Source of the DNA: Xanthobacteraceae bacterium
Lineage (GTDB): Bacteria > Pseudomonadota > Alphaproteobacteria > Rhizobiales > Xanthobacteraceae
Reading direction: 5' to 3'
Length of the DNA stretch: 43,382 nucleotides
Assembly (NCBI GenBank): GCA_030648135.1
Contig: JAUSIF010000034.1
Coordinates: 1 to 43,382 of the forward strand
The notes beneath the pieces are model-generated. The model had not been told where the DNA came from, ran no database searches, and saw only the letters and a list, made by a program, of their open reading frames with translations. Below are positions 33,353 to 43,274 of the stretch, piece by piece; positions within the stretch are counted from its first letter, which is position 1; each line of letters opens with the position of its first letter. Made by a program: the position numbers and the translations under genes.

Positions 33353-33365
33353 CCTGGTTACATAG

Positions 33366-33392
33366 ATCGATTCAACAAGTTCATGAATCGAT
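33366..33392. repeat. perfect 9-base inverted repeat after the DUF1127 gene
   Basis: ATCGATTCA (33366-33374) and TGAATCGAT (33384-33392) flank a 9-base spacer, starting 14 bases after the DUF1127 stop. No T-tract follows. It could be an RNA 3' structure or a protein-binding palindrome; the adjacent terminator makes a second transcription stop unnecessary. Confidence 0.45.
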
Positions 33393-33435
33393 TGATTGGC
33401 GCTTCGCGCATCGCTTGAAACGCCGGGGATTTGCG

Positions 33436-33471
33436 AATCGCGCTCGCCGCTTGGCGGGCGCGATTGCTTTT
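33436..33471 (+). terminator. Rho-independent terminator of the DUF1127 gene
   Basis: AATCGCGCTCGCC (33436-33448) pairs with GGCGGGCGCGATT (33453-33465) over 13 bases with one wobble and a 4-base loop GCTT, followed by GCTTTT. It ends the DUF1127 transcript just before the convergent ThDP-enzyme gene. Confidence 0.75.
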
Positions 33472-33482
33472 CCGGTTCAGGT

Positions 33483-35207
33483 TCAGGTGCGGTTCTTGTC
33501 CTTCCCGCCGAGCGCCTTGGCGCGGATCGCCGATAAGGTGGTCGTGGGCAGAATCGCGTCGATATCGAGCTTCACATGCACGACCGCGGCACCCTTCGCC
33601 GCGAAGGCGGCTGCGAGCGCGGGTATGGCTTCCTCGTCGCGCGCGACCGTGAAGCCCTCCGCGCCATAGGCGCGCGCGAGCGCCGCGAAATCCGGATTCC
33701 TGAGGTCGGTGCCGAACACGCGGCCGGGGTAATGGCGCTCCTGATGCATGCGGATGGTGCCATAGCTGCCGTTGTCGATGACGAGAATGCGGATGGCGAG
33801 GCCGTATTGGACCGCGGTCGCCAATTCCTGCCCGGTCATCAGGAAATCTCCATCACCGGAAAATGCGACCACGGTGCGGTCCGGCGCGAGCCGTTTCGCC
33901 GCGATCGCCGCCGGCACGCCATAGCCCATGGAGCCCGAGACCGGCCCGAGCTGGGTGCCGTATTTCCGGTAGCGATGGAAGCGGTGGACCCAGACCGAAA
34001 AATTGCCGGCGCCGTTGCACACGATCGTATCGGCCGGGAGCCGCTCGCGCAGGAAGCGGACAAGCGTGCCCATCTGCACGCTGCCCGGATGCGCCGGGAT
34101 TTCCTCCGACCAGGCGAGATAGTCGGCGCGCGCGCGTTCGCGCCATTCTCGCCACTTGATCTCGTTGATCTCGCGCGGCGGCTCGAGCCGTTCGAGCGCC
34201 GCGGTGAATGCCGGCGGGCTCGCATGAATCGCGAGCGCGGGCCGATAGACGCGGCCGAGCTCGTCGGCCGAAACATGCACATGGACGAGCGCCACGCCGG
34301 GATCGGGCACGCCGAGCAGCTTGTAGCCCTGGCTCGGCACCTCCCCCAGCCTGCCGCCCAGGAGCAGCACGAGGTCGGCCGCCTTGATGCGCTCGGCGAG
34401 CTTCGGGTTCGGCCCGAGCCCCAGCTCGCCGGCATAGCAATCGTGATCGGCCGGAAACAGCATCTGGCGGCGGAAGCTCGCCACCACCGGCAGATCGAAG
34501 CGCGCGGCGAAGCGTGTGAGCGCCGCCACCGCCTGCTCCGACCAGCGGCTCCCGCCCACGATCGCGAGCGGGCGCTCGGCGGTGCCGAGCATCTGCTGCA
34601 GCCGGATCATGTCGGCAGGTTTCGGACTGATTTCGTCGGACTCGACCGCGGGCGCGTCGGCGACCGCGGCTTCCTCGGTGAGCATGTCCTCGGGGATCGA
34701 AACCACCACCGGTCCCGGCCGCCCATGCGTCGCGGCGCGCAGCGCTTCGGCGACCAGCTCCGGTACGCGCGCGGCCGCGTCGATCTCCACCACCCATTTT
34801 GCGAGCGTCCCGAACACAGCCTTGCAGTCGATTTCCTGAAACGCCTCGCGGCCGCGGAAGCCGCGCGCGACATTGCCGACGAACAGAAGCATGGGCGTGG
34901 AATCCTGTCGCGCCACGTGCACGCCGGAGCTCGCATTGGTGGCGCCGGGACCGCGGGTGACGAAGCAGAGGCCGGGTTTGCCGGTGAGCTTGCCGGCGGC
35001 TTCCGCCATCATAGCGGCGCCGCCCTCCTGCCGGCACACCACGAAGTCGATCGGGCTGTCGGACAAGGCATCGAGCACGGCGAGAAAACTCTCGCCCGGC
35101 ACGCTGAAGGCATGGCGGAGCCCATGTCCGGCGAGCGCATCAACGAGCAACCGCGCGCCGGTGCGCGGCCGGAGCGAGGCTGAAGCTTGGGTTGCGGGCT
35201 TGTGCAT
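33483..35207 (-). CDS. thiamine-diphosphate-dependent enzyme, acetolactate synthase-like
   Basis: A 574-residue ThDP enzyme with the usual three domains: pyrimidine-binding (catalytic Glu in VVCRQEGGAAMMAEA), central domain (about 195-330) and pyrophosphate-binding with GDGDFLMTGQELATAVQYGL, the ThDP/Mg motif ending in DN. The active-site neighbourhood SVPGESFLAVLDAL resembles acetolactate synthase large subunits and related decarboxylases. No regulatory subunit gene is adjacent, so a catabolic ThDP decarboxylase/lyase is at least as likely as the biosynthetic enzyme. The start MHKPATQAS at 35207 is 58 bases from the bioA stop; it may be co-transcribed with bioB-bioA. Confidence 0.85.
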   Translation of the reverse strand: MHKPATQASASLRPRTGARLLVDALAGHGLRHAFSVPGESFLAVLDALSDSPIDFVVCRQEGGAAMMAEAAGKLTGKPGLCFVTRGPGATNASSGVHVARQDSTPMLLFVGNVARGFRGREAFQEIDCKAVFGTLAKWVVEIDAAARVPELVAEALRAATHGRPGPVVVSIPEDMLTEEAAVADAPAVESDEISPKPADMIRLQQMLGTAERPLAIVGGSRWSEQAVAALTRFAARFDLPVVASFRRQMLFPADHDCYAGELGLGPNPKLAERIKAADLVLLLGGRLGEVPSQGYKLLGVPDPGVALVHVHVSADELGRVYRPALAIHASPPAFTAALERLEPPREINEIKWREWRERARADYLAWSEEIPAHPGSVQMGTLVRFLRERLPADTIVCNGAGNFSVWVHRFHRYRKYGTQLGPVSGSMGYGVPAAIAAKRLAPDRTVVAFSGDGDFLMTGQELATAVQYGLAIRILVIDNGSYGTIRMHQERHYPGRVFGTDLRNPDFAALARAYGAEGFTVARDEEAIPALAAAFAAKGAAVVHVKLDIDAILPTTTLSAIRAKALGGKDKNRT

Positions 35208-35265
35208 CAGAATTCCTCGATCGCCGGCATTATATCCGCCATTTCGGTTTCAGACTGGCCTTCGT

Positions 35266-36570
35266 TCATTTCGCCTGCTTCGCCTTCTTGACCTTCTGCT
35301 CCATCCTCCCGCCGAGCACCTTCACGATCGCTCCGGTGAGCCGCGCCAAATCCTCCGCCTCGATGGTAAAGGCGGGGGTGAGATAGACGATCGAGCCGAA
35401 CGGCCGCACGAACACGCCGGCCTTGACGAAGCGGCGGCGGAGATCCGCGAGATCGTCGATGCGTTTGAGCTCGACCACTCCGATCGCGCCCTTCGTCCGC
35501 ACGTCCACGACGCCCGGCAGATCGCGGCAGAGCGCGAGATCGCGCGCAAGGGTCTTCTCAATGGCGGCGATTTGCTCCAGGCGCGGCTCGTGCTCGAACA
35601 GATCGAGCGAGGCGTTCGCCGCGGCGCAGGCGAGCGCATTGCCCGCATAGGTCGGCCCGTGCATCAGCGCGTGCAGGGGGTCGTCGGACCAAAAGGCGTC
35701 GAACACCTTGGCGCGCGCGATGGTGGCCGCGAGCGGCAGCGTGCCGCCGGTGAGTGCCTTGGACAACGTCACGATATCGGGGACGACGCCCGCCTCCACG
35801 CAGGCGAACATTTTTCCGGTACGCCCGAAGCCGGTGAAAATTTCATCAAAGATCAAGAGTAGCTCGTAGCGATCGGCGGCGGCGCGCAGGCGGCGCAACA
35901 CCTCCGCATCATGAAAGCGCATGCCGCCCGCGCCCTGCGCCAGCGGCTCGACGATGATGCCAGCGAGCTCGTCGGCGCGATCCTCCAATAATCGTTCGAA
36001 CGCCGCCGTACTCTCCTCGTCCCGCGGTAGATCGACGACGAATTGATCGGGCAGCAATCCCTTGAACTCGGCGTGAAAGCCGATTGCCGGATCGCCCACC
36101 GCCATGGCGCCGGTGGTGTCGCCGTGATAGCCGCCCTTGAAGGCAACGAACTTCTTACGGCCGCGCACACCCCGATTGAGCCAATATTGCACCGCCATCT
36201 TCAACGCGATCTCGACCGAGACCGAGCCCGACTCGGAGAAAAAAACATGATCGAGATCGCCAGGCAGGAGCGCCGCGAGCCGGCGCGCGAGCGTCATCGC
36301 CTGCTCGTGCACGAGACCGCCCAGCATCACATGCGGCATTTTTTCGAGCTGGCGCGCGATCGCCATGCCGATGTGCGGATGATTGTAGCCGTGGCAGGCG
36401 GTCCACCACGACGCGATGCCGTCGACGAGCTCGCGCCCGTCGGCGAGCATGATGCGGGTGCCGTGGGTCGCAGCGACCGCGAGCGGCGGCGCCGCGGTCT
36501 TCATCTGCGCGTAGGGCAGCCAGATATGCGAAAGACCGGCGTCGTACCAGCCGGGCCGCGGGTTACGCAC
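35266..36570 (-). CDS. bioA: adenosylmethionine-8-amino-7-oxononanoate aminotransferase
   Basis: A 434-residue class III PLP aminotransferase making 7,8-diaminopelargonate from KAPA with S-adenosylmethionine as amino donor (biotin pathway). HIWLPYAQMKTA near the N-terminus, ELVDGIASWWTACHGYNHP, FFSESGSVSVEIALKMA and FKGGYHGDTTGAMAVGDP are diagnostic of BioA. LIFDEIFTGFGRTG precedes the PLP lysine in TLSKALTGGTLPLA, and LHALMHGPTYAGNALACAAA follows. It starts at GTG 36570, 12 bases after the bioB stop, so bioB-bioA form one minus-strand transcript. Confidence 0.95.
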   Translation of the reverse strand: MRNPRPGWYDAGLSHIWLPYAQMKTAAPPLAVAATHGTRIMLADGRELVDGIASWWTACHGYNHPHIGMAIARQLEKMPHVMLGGLVHEQAMTLARRLAALLPGDLDHVFFSESGSVSVEIALKMAVQYWLNRGVRGRKKFVAFKGGYHGDTTGAMAVGDPAIGFHAEFKGLLPDQFVVDLPRDEESTAAFERLLEDRADELAGIIVEPLAQGAGGMRFHDAEVLRRLRAAADRYELLLIFDEIFTGFGRTGKMFACVEAGVVPDIVTLSKALTGGTLPLAATIARAKVFDAFWSDDPLHALMHGPTYAGNALACAAANASLDLFEHEPRLEQIAAIEKTLARDLALCRDLPGVVDVRTKGAIGVVELKRIDDLADLRRRFVKAGVFVRPFGSIVYLTPAFTIEAEDLARLTGAIVKVLGGRMEQKVKKAKQAK

Positions 36571-36582
36571 GCGAGCGCCCCC

Positions 36583-37581
36583 TCAGTCCGACATCGGGAT
36601 GAGGCCGAGCCGGTCAAGCAACGCCATATCGCGGTCGCGCTCCGGATTGGGCGTGGTGAGCAACTTCGGCCCGTAGAAGATCGAATTCGCGCCGGCGAGG
36701 AAGGCAAGCGCCTGGGTTTCGTCGCTCATGTCCTCGCGGCCGGCCGAGAGCCGCACCACCGAGGCCGGCATGGTGATGCGCGCGGCCGCGATCACGCGCA
36801 CGAAGTCGAGCGGAGCGAGCGTCTTCCCGGCCGCGAGCGGTGTACCCTCGACCTGCACCAAAAGATTGATCGGCACGCTCTCGGGATGGACCGGGAGGCT
36901 TGCAAGCGTGGCGATCATGCCGATGCGATCCTCCTCGCCTTCGCCCATGCCGACGATGCCGCCGCAGCAGACGTGGATGCCGGCATCGCGCACGTGCGTG
37001 AGCGTATCGAGCCGATCCTGATAGGTGCGGGTGGTGATGATTTGGCTGTAATATTCGGGTGAGGTGTCGAGGTTGTGATTGTAATAATCGAGGCCCGCCT
37101 GTTTCAGGCGCGACGCTTGCGGCGCGGTCAACATGCCGAGCGTGGCGCAGGTCTCGAGCCCCATGGCTTTGACGCCCGCGACCATCAAGCAGACCTGATC
37201 GAGGTCGCGGTCCTTGGGCTCGCGCCAGGCCGCACCCATGCAGAAGCGTTGGGCGCCGGCCGTCTTGGCGGCGCGGGCTTCCGCCAACACCGCATCGAGG
37301 CGCATGATTTTTTCGGCCTTCACACCGGTCTTGTAATGGATGCTTTGCGGGCAATAGGCGCAGTCTTCCGGGCAGCCGCCGGTCTTGATCGATAGCAGCG
37401 TCGAAATCTGCACCTCGCAGGAGTCGAAATGCAGCCGATGGATGCGTTGGGCCTCGTACATGAGTTCCGGGAAAGGCATGGCGAACAGCGCGCGTACCTG
37501 TTCGCGGGTCCAGTCGTGGCGGATGGCGCCGCTCTGGCTGGCCCGCCCGGAATCGGCCGCTTTCACTGCAATCTTGGACAT
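36583..37581 (-). CDS. bioB: biotin synthase
   Basis: A 332-residue radical-SAM enzyme inserting sulfur into dethiobiotin. The [4Fe-4S]/SAM motif is GGCPEDCAYCPQS (CxxxCxxC), and the [2Fe-2S] ligands are seen in FCMGAAWR, ETCATLGML and HVCCGGIVGMGE, with Arg in RLSAGR. YNHNLDTSPEYY and FYGPKLLTTPNP are family blocks (FYGDKLL is more usual). It heads the minus-strand bioBA operon, divergent from bioF with 64 bases between the ATGs. I found neither a BirA-type nor a BioR-type operator (TTATAGATAA-like) in that interval. Confidence 0.96.
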   Translation of the reverse strand: MSKIAVKAADSGRASQSGAIRHDWTREQVRALFAMPFPELMYEAQRIHRLHFDSCEVQISTLLSIKTGGCPEDCAYCPQSIHYKTGVKAEKIMRLDAVLAEARAAKTAGAQRFCMGAAWREPKDRDLDQVCLMVAGVKAMGLETCATLGMLTAPQASRLKQAGLDYYNHNLDTSPEYYSQIITTRTYQDRLDTLTHVRDAGIHVCCGGIVGMGEGEEDRIGMIATLASLPVHPESVPINLLVQVEGTPLAAGKTLAPLDFVRVIAAARITMPASVVRLSAGREDMSDETQALAFLAGANSIFYGPKLLTTPNPERDRDMALLDRLGLIPMSD

Positions 37582-37645
37582 GGGTTATTCTACTGCGGTC
37601 TCAATCGTTTTGCATTGGAGGAAAGGTCCGGGTAACGCTAGGCCC

Positions 37646-38839
37646 ATGAGCCGTCAAGCCAAAGCACCGGCCTCCGACGCTGCCCTTCCCTCGCTCGATC
37701 AGTTCGCGGCCGGGAAGCTCACGCAACTGGAGGCCCAGCACCTCCGCCGCACGCTCATCGACAGCGCGCGCGAGGGCGGTATCTATATCGTACGCAACGG
37801 GCGTCGGCTCATCTCCTTCTCCTGCAACGATTATCTCAATCTCACCCAGCATCCGAGGATAAAAGCGGCGGCGATCGAGGCGATCCGGCTGCATGGCGTG
37901 GGCGCGGGCGCCTCACGGCTCGTCACCGGCAATCATCCGCTGTTCGCGGAGTTGGAGGTGCGGCTCGCCCGCCTCAAGGACACGGAGGCCTGTTGCGTGT
38001 TCGGCTCCGGCTATCTCGCGAACAGCGGGATCATCCCGGCTTTGACTGGGCACGAGGATCTGGTGCTGATCGACGAGCTTGCGCACGCCTGTATCTGGGC
38101 CGGCGCGCAACTCGCCAAGGGCACGGTCATCGCCTTCCGCCACAACGATACGAGCGATGCCGAGCGGCTGCTCAGGCTGCATCGCGCCAGGCATCCGCAT
38201 GTGTTGATCGCGACCGACGGGGTCTTCTCCATGGACGGGGACCTCGCGCCGCTGCATGAACTCGCCGCGCTCGCGCGCCGCCACGACGCCTGGCTCCTCT
38301 CCGACGACGCCCACGGCATCGGCGTCATCGGCGGCGGGCGCGGCTCGAACTTCGCGAACGGCCGCAAGGCCGACGTGCCGTTGCAAATGGGCACGCTGTC
38401 GAAGGCGATCGGTGGCTATGGCGGCTATCTGTGCGCCTCCGCTCCGGTCATCGATCTTGTCCGCAACCGCGCCCGCACCCTGATCTATTCGACCGGGCTT
38501 CCGCCAGCAACCGTCGCCGCCGCCATCGCCGCCATCGACTTGATCGAGCGCGAGCCCGATTACGCGGCGCTGCCGCTCCGAAAAGCCAAAGCCTTCACCC
38601 GGCAAGTCGGTCTGCCGGAGGCGCAAAGCCCGATCGTTCCGGTGCTGATCGGAGAATCCGAAGCCGCACTCGCCGCCTCGCGTCTCTTGCAGGAGGAAGG
38701 TTTCCTCGCCGTCGCCATCCGGCCGCCGACCGTGCCCGAGGGCACCGCGCGCCTGCGCCTCACCTTTAGCGCCGCGCATCCGGACGAGGAGATCGCGCGG
38801 CTCGCCGGCATCGTGCGCACCCGCATCCTCAAAAGCTGA
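37646..38839 (+). CDS. bioF: 8-amino-7-oxononanoate synthase
   Basis: A 397-residue alpha-oxoamine synthase (PLP) joining pimeloyl thioester and alanine to KAPA, the first ring-assembly step of biotin synthesis. FSCNDYLNLTQHP, GAGASRLVTGNHPLFAELE and LIDELAHACIWAGAQL are diagnostic. SDDAHGIGVIGGGRG and TLSKAIGGYGGYLC (PLP lysine) follow. The frame is open back to 37385 across bioB, but ATG 37646 gives the normal N-terminus and leaves a 64-base divergent promoter region. bioD follows after four bases. The N-terminal ~25 residues are variable, as usual in this family. Confidence 0.94.
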   Translation: MSRQAKAPASDAALPSLDQFAAGKLTQLEAQHLRRTLIDSAREGGIYIVRNGRRLISFSCNDYLNLTQHPRIKAAAIEAIRLHGVGAGASRLVTGNHPLFAELEVRLARLKDTEACCVFGSGYLANSGIIPALTGHEDLVLIDELAHACIWAGAQLAKGTVIAFRHNDTSDAERLLRLHRARHPHVLIATDGVFSMDGDLAPLHELAALARRHDAWLLSDDAHGIGVIGGGRGSNFANGRKADVPLQMGTLSKAIGGYGGYLCASAPVIDLVRNRARTLIYSTGLPPATVAAAIAAIDLIEREPDYAALPLRKAKAFTRQVGLPEAQSPIVPVLIGESEAALAASRLLQEEGFLAVAIRPPTVPEGTARLRLTFSAAHPDEEIARLAGIVRTRILKS

Positions 38840-38843
38840 AGCC

Positions 38844-39521
38844 GTGAGCGCGATCTTCGTCACCGCGACCGGCACCGACATCGGCAAGACCTTCGTCACC
38901 GCTGGCCTGATCCGTCACTTGCGCGGCGAAGGAAAGACGGTGGCGGCGCTGAAGCCGCTGGTGAGCGGCTTCGATCCCGCCAACGCGGTGGTCAGCGATC
39001 CGGCGCATCTTCTCGCGGCACTCGGGCGGCCGGCAAACCTGGACGAGATCGCGCGCATCGCCCCCTGGCGTTTTCGCGCTCCCCTCTCGCCGGTCATGGC
39101 GGCGAAGAAAGAGGGAAGCAGCGTCAATTTCAACGCCGTAGTTGATTTCTGCCGCCGCGCCGTTGACGCCCATCGCGGCACGCTCTTCATCGAAGGTATT
39201 GGTGGCGTGATGGTGCCGCTCGGCGAGGGCCGCACGGTACTCGACCTGATCGAGGCGCTCGCGCTCCCAGTCGTCCTCGTCGCCGGCAGCTATCTCGGCA
39301 CGCTCAGCCACACGCTCAGCGCCCTCGACGTGCTCAAGCGGCGCGGCTTGCAGATTGTGGCCGTGGTGGTGAGCGAGACTCCGGAGAGCCCGGTACCGCT
39401 CGCCGAGACGGCCGCGTCGATTGCGCCTTTCGCACTGCCGGCCGGCGTCGTCGCCATCCCTCGGCTGGAAAGCGCGATCGCCGAGCATCCGGCCTTCGCC
39501 AAAATCGCCGCTCTCCTCTGA
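38844..39521 (+). CDS. bioD: dethiobiotin synthetase
   Basis: A 225-residue ATP-dependent synthetase closing the ureido ring of dethiobiotin. The N-terminus IFVTATGTDIGKTFVTAGL contains the P-loop variant and substrate Thr/Lys typical of BioD, and GIGGVMVPLGEGRTVLDLIE follows at about 115-135. The start is GTG 38844, just after the bioF stop, so bioF-bioD are one transcript. The gene ends TGA directly against the convergent ridA stop. With bioA, bioB and bioF this gives the late biotin pathway; pimeloyl-forming genes (bioC, bioH, bioZ) are not in the window. Confidence 0.93.
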   Translation: MSAIFVTATGTDIGKTFVTAGLIRHLRGEGKTVAALKPLVSGFDPANAVVSDPAHLLAALGRPANLDEIARIAPWRFRAPLSPVMAAKKEGSSVNFNAVVDFCRRAVDAHRGTLFIEGIGGVMVPLGEGRTVLDLIEALALPVVLVAGSYLGTLSHTLSALDVLKRRGLQIVAVVVSETPESPVPLAETAASIAPFALPAGVVAIPRLESAIAEHPAFAKIAALL

Positions 39522-39932
39522 TCAGAGCGCGGCGACGGCCTGCACCTCGATCCGAAACGCCGGGTTCGCCAGCCGGCTGATGATCATCAGGGTGTTGGGC
39601 GGATAGGCGCCGTTCGGGAACAGCTGGGGGAATTCGCGCTGCCGGTAGGCGCCGAATTTCTCGATATCCTCGGCGCGCACCAGAATGCTGGTGAGCTGGA
39701 CCACGTGTTTCCACTCCGCTCCCGCCGCCTTGAGCGCCGTTTCGATATTGGCATAGACCTGCGTGCATTGTTTCTCGAAGTCGTCAGCGCCCACCACGTT
39801 TCCCGCCTGGTCCAACGGAACCTGCCCGGCGAGGAAGACGAGCTTCGAGGCTCCCTTCACCTCATTGACGTGGCAATAGGGCGAACGCGGTTTGGCGATG
39901 CCGTCCGGATTATATTTTTTGAATTCGACCAT
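39522..39932 (-). CDS. RidA-family protein
   Basis: A 136-residue RidA/YjgF/UK114-family protein, a trimeric deaminase of reactive enamine/imine intermediates or a related hydrolase. LVFLAGQVPLDQAGNVVG, QVYANIETALKAAGAEW and PPNTLMIISRLANPAFRIEV are visible; the Arg in FRIEVQAVA occupies the position of the catalytic Arg105. The frame is open far upstream through the dehydrogenase gene, but ATG 39932 with GGGAAGGA just upstream is clear. It follows the glutaryl-CoA dehydrogenase gene by 14 bases and is likely co-transcribed, a role in that pathway being unproven. Confidence 0.9.
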   Translation of the reverse strand: MVEFKKYNPDGIAKPRSPYCHVNEVKGASKLVFLAGQVPLDQAGNVVGADDFEKQCTQVYANIETALKAAGAEWKHVVQLTSILVRAEDIEKFGAYRQREFPQLFPNGAYPPNTLMIISRLANPAFRIEVQAVAAL

Positions 39933-39946
39933 TGTTCCTTCCCGCA

Positions 39947-41164
<1,218 letters not shown>

Positions 41165-41236
41165 CTTGTGCTCCCGAGGTTCAGCAAGCCTATAGCCTTC
41201 CCATCTATTTCCCGCCAGCGCTCGGCCAAGCATGGC

Positions 41237-41264
41237 TTGCCACCGCCCGCATACCCCTTAGATT
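41237..41264 (+). promoter_or_regulatory. possible sigma70-type promoter of the SAF-domain gene
   Basis: TTGCCA (41237-41242) and TAGATT (41259-41264) are separated by 16 bases, with GGGAGG (41275-41280 region) and the ATG at 41286 close downstream. The elements are plausible but weak evidence in GC-rich DNA; the leader would be only about 15 bases. Confidence 0.28.
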
Positions 41265-41285
41265 GCTCTTTTCTGGGAGGACGCC

Positions 41286-42662
41286 ATGAACCTCGCTCGT
41301 CTATTGCGCAAACGTGCCGAGGAAGGCCGTCCGGTCCGCGTCGGCCTGATCGGAGCCGGCAAGTTCGGTTCCATGTTCCTCGCCCAGGCGCGTACCACCG
41401 TCGGGCTGCATCTGCTCGGCGTCGCCGACCTTTCGGGCGCGCGCGCCCGCGCCGCCCTCGAGCGCACCGGCTGGGATCTCTCCTCCCAGATCGCGAAGGA
41501 TTTTAGCAGCGCGCTGAAAACCGGGCGCACCGTCGTCACCGAGGATGCGATGGCGCTGATCGCCGCCGATCTCGACGTGATCATCGATGCGACCGGCAGC
41601 CCCGCCGCCGCCATTCGCCATGCGCTCGCCGCGGTCGAGCACGGTCGCCATATCGTGCTGGTCACGGTCGAGGCCGACGTGCTGGCGGGTCCGCTGTTGG
41701 CCGAGCGCGCGCGCAAGGCCGGACTGGTCTATTCCATGGCCTATGGCGACCAGCCGGCGCTGGTGTGCGAGATGGTGGACTGGGCCGGGGCCGCAGGCTT
41801 CCGCGTGGTCGCCGCCGGCAAGGGTACGAAATATCTGCCGGGCTACGAGCGCTCGACGCCCGACACGGTGTGGGAACATTACGGCATGACGGCGGAGGCC
41901 GCCGCTGCCGGCGGCATGAACGCGCAGATGTTCAACAGCTTCCTCGACGGCACCAAGTCGGCGATCGAAATGGCCGCGATCTCCAATGCGACCGGCCTCA
42001 AGGCGCCGCGCGACGGCCTCGCCTTTCCGCCCTGCGGCGCCGAGGATCTCGCGCGCGTACTGATTCCGCGCGCGGCCGGCGGCGTGCTGCAAGAGTCCGG
42101 GCTGGTCGAAGTCATCTCCTGCATCGAGCGCGATGGCAAGCCGGTCGCCCGCGATCTGCGCTGGGGCGTTTATGTGGTGTTCGAGGCGGGCAGCGAGGAT
42201 GCGCGCGCCGCCTATACCCGGCGCTGCTTTTCCGAATACGGCATGGCGACCGACGCTTCCGGCCGCTACTGCGCGCTCTACCGGCCCTATCACTTGATCG
42301 GGCTTGAGCTCGGCATTTCGGTCGCGGCGGCGGCACTGCGCAACGAGCCGACGGGCACGCCGGACGCCTTCCGCTCCGACGTGGTCGCGATCGCCAAGAA
42401 GGCGCTCAAGGCCGGCGATATGCTCGACGGTGAAGGCGGCTATACGGTGTGGGGAAAGCTCCTACGCGCCGAGGATTCGCTCGCGCGGCGCGCGTTGCCC
42501 ATCGGTCTCGCCCATAAGGTCAAATTGCTGAAGCCGGTCGCCGCCGGCGCGGTCGTCGGCTGGGACGACGTCGCCATCGCCGAAGACGAGACCGTGCGCG
42601 TGCGCCGGGAGATGGAACGCACTTTCGCGCCGAAATCCGTGGGCAACTTCGCCGCGGCCTGA
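41286..42662 (+). CDS. NAD(P)-dependent oxidoreductase with C-terminal SAF domain
   Basis: A 458-residue protein joining a Rossmann dehydrogenase (VRVGLIGAGKFGSMFLAQ, about 17-34, then DVIIDATGSPAAA) resembling homoserine-dehydrogenase/Gfo-Idh-like enzymes to a C-terminal SAF-like segment (KLLKPVAAGAVVGWDDVAI near residue 415). RPYHLIGLELGISVAAAAL lies between them. Proteins of this layout occur in sugar-acid and branched-sugar catabolism as dehydrogenases; the substrate here is unknown. It is divergent from gcdH across 121 bases and has GGGAGGACGCC before the ATG. The phosphatase gene follows after eight bases, so both may share a transcript. Confidence 0.82.
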   Translation: MNLARLLRKRAEEGRPVRVGLIGAGKFGSMFLAQARTTVGLHLLGVADLSGARARAALERTGWDLSSQIAKDFSSALKTGRTVVTEDAMALIAADLDVIIDATGSPAAAIRHALAAVEHGRHIVLVTVEADVLAGPLLAERARKAGLVYSMAYGDQPALVCEMVDWAGAAGFRVVAAGKGTKYLPGYERSTPDTVWEHYGMTAEAAAAGGMNAQMFNSFLDGTKSAIEMAAISNATGLKAPRDGLAFPPCGAEDLARVLIPRAAGGVLQESGLVEVISCIERDGKPVARDLRWGVYVVFEAGSEDARAAYTRRCFSEYGMATDASGRYCALYRPYHLIGLELGISVAAAALRNEPTGTPDAFRSDVVAIAKKALKAGDMLDGEGGYTVWGKLLRAEDSLARRALPIGLAHKVKLLKPVAAGAVVGWDDVAIAEDETVRVRREMERTFAPKSVGNFAAA

Positions 42663-42670
42663 TCGCGACA

Positions 42671-43264
42671 TTGGAACGCAGCTTGGGACACCTCGCCCCT
42701 CTCCTCGCCTGCGTCCTCGGCGCCGTCATCGCGCTTGCACCTCCGGCGCGCGCCGACGAAGCCGGCCTCAAGGCGCTCGCGGCCGGCGGGCACGTGGCGA
42801 TCGTCAGGCATGGATTGACCACGCCAGGGGTCGGCGATCCGCAAGGCTTCCAACTCGAGCAATGCGCGACCCAGCGCAATCTCGTCGAGGAAGGCCACGA
42901 ACAGGCACGCGCGCTCGGCCGCCTGTTGCGCGAGCGCCAAGTCGAGATCGAACGGGTGCTATCCTCGCAATGGTGCCGTTGTCGGGAGACCGCGGAGCTG
43001 ATGCAGGTTGGCGAAGCCGGGACGTTGCCCGCGCTCAATAATCTATTCGGGCGTCCCGAGCGGAGCGAGGCGCAGGTGCGCGAATTGCGCGCGGTCATCG
43101 CGGCCTGGAAGGGGAGCGGCACGCTCCTGCTCGTCTCCCACGGCTCGACCATCTTCGCGCTCAGCGGAGTCAGCCCACGCGAGGCGGAAGGCGTGGTGCT
43201 CGCGCCCGCGCCGGAAACGGCGGAAGGATTCCGCCTGGTGGGGAAGATCGGCCCGTCCGGCTAG
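42671..43264 (+). CDS. exported histidine phosphatase family protein
   Basis: A 197-residue protein of the histidine phosphatase (phosphoglycerate mutase-like) superfamily with a signal peptide (LAPLLACVLGAVIALAPPARA|DE). The phosphohistidine motif is VAIVRHGLTTPG, with the second catalytic His in LLVSHGSTIFALSG; SSQWCRCRETAELM carries a conserved Arg. It is therefore a periplasmic phosphatase of unknown substrate. The start is TTG 42671, the only one near the preceding stop that gives a complete signal peptide; no ATG is available, which lowers certainty about the first residues. Confidence 0.82.
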   Translation: MERSLGHLAPLLACVLGAVIALAPPARADEAGLKALAAGGHVAIVRHGLTTPGVGDPQGFQLEQCATQRNLVEEGHEQARALGRLLRERQVEIERVLSSQWCRCRETAELMQVGEAGTLPALNNLFGRPERSEAQVRELRAVIAAWKGSGTLLLVSHGSTIFALSGVSPREAEGVVLAPAPETAEGFRLVGKIGPSG

Positions 43265-43274
43265 ACCGCCGGTA

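Noticed and set aside
33576..35183. 535-codon plus-strand open frame
   Set aside because: Exactly antisense to the ThDP-dependent enzyme, which has intact catalytic and cofactor motifs; no start signal or recognisable content.
37582..37645. Biotin operator between bioB and bioF
   Set aside because: Neither a BirA-type (TTGTAAACC/GGTTTACAA) nor a BioR-type (TTATAGATAA-like) palindrome is present in the 64 bases.
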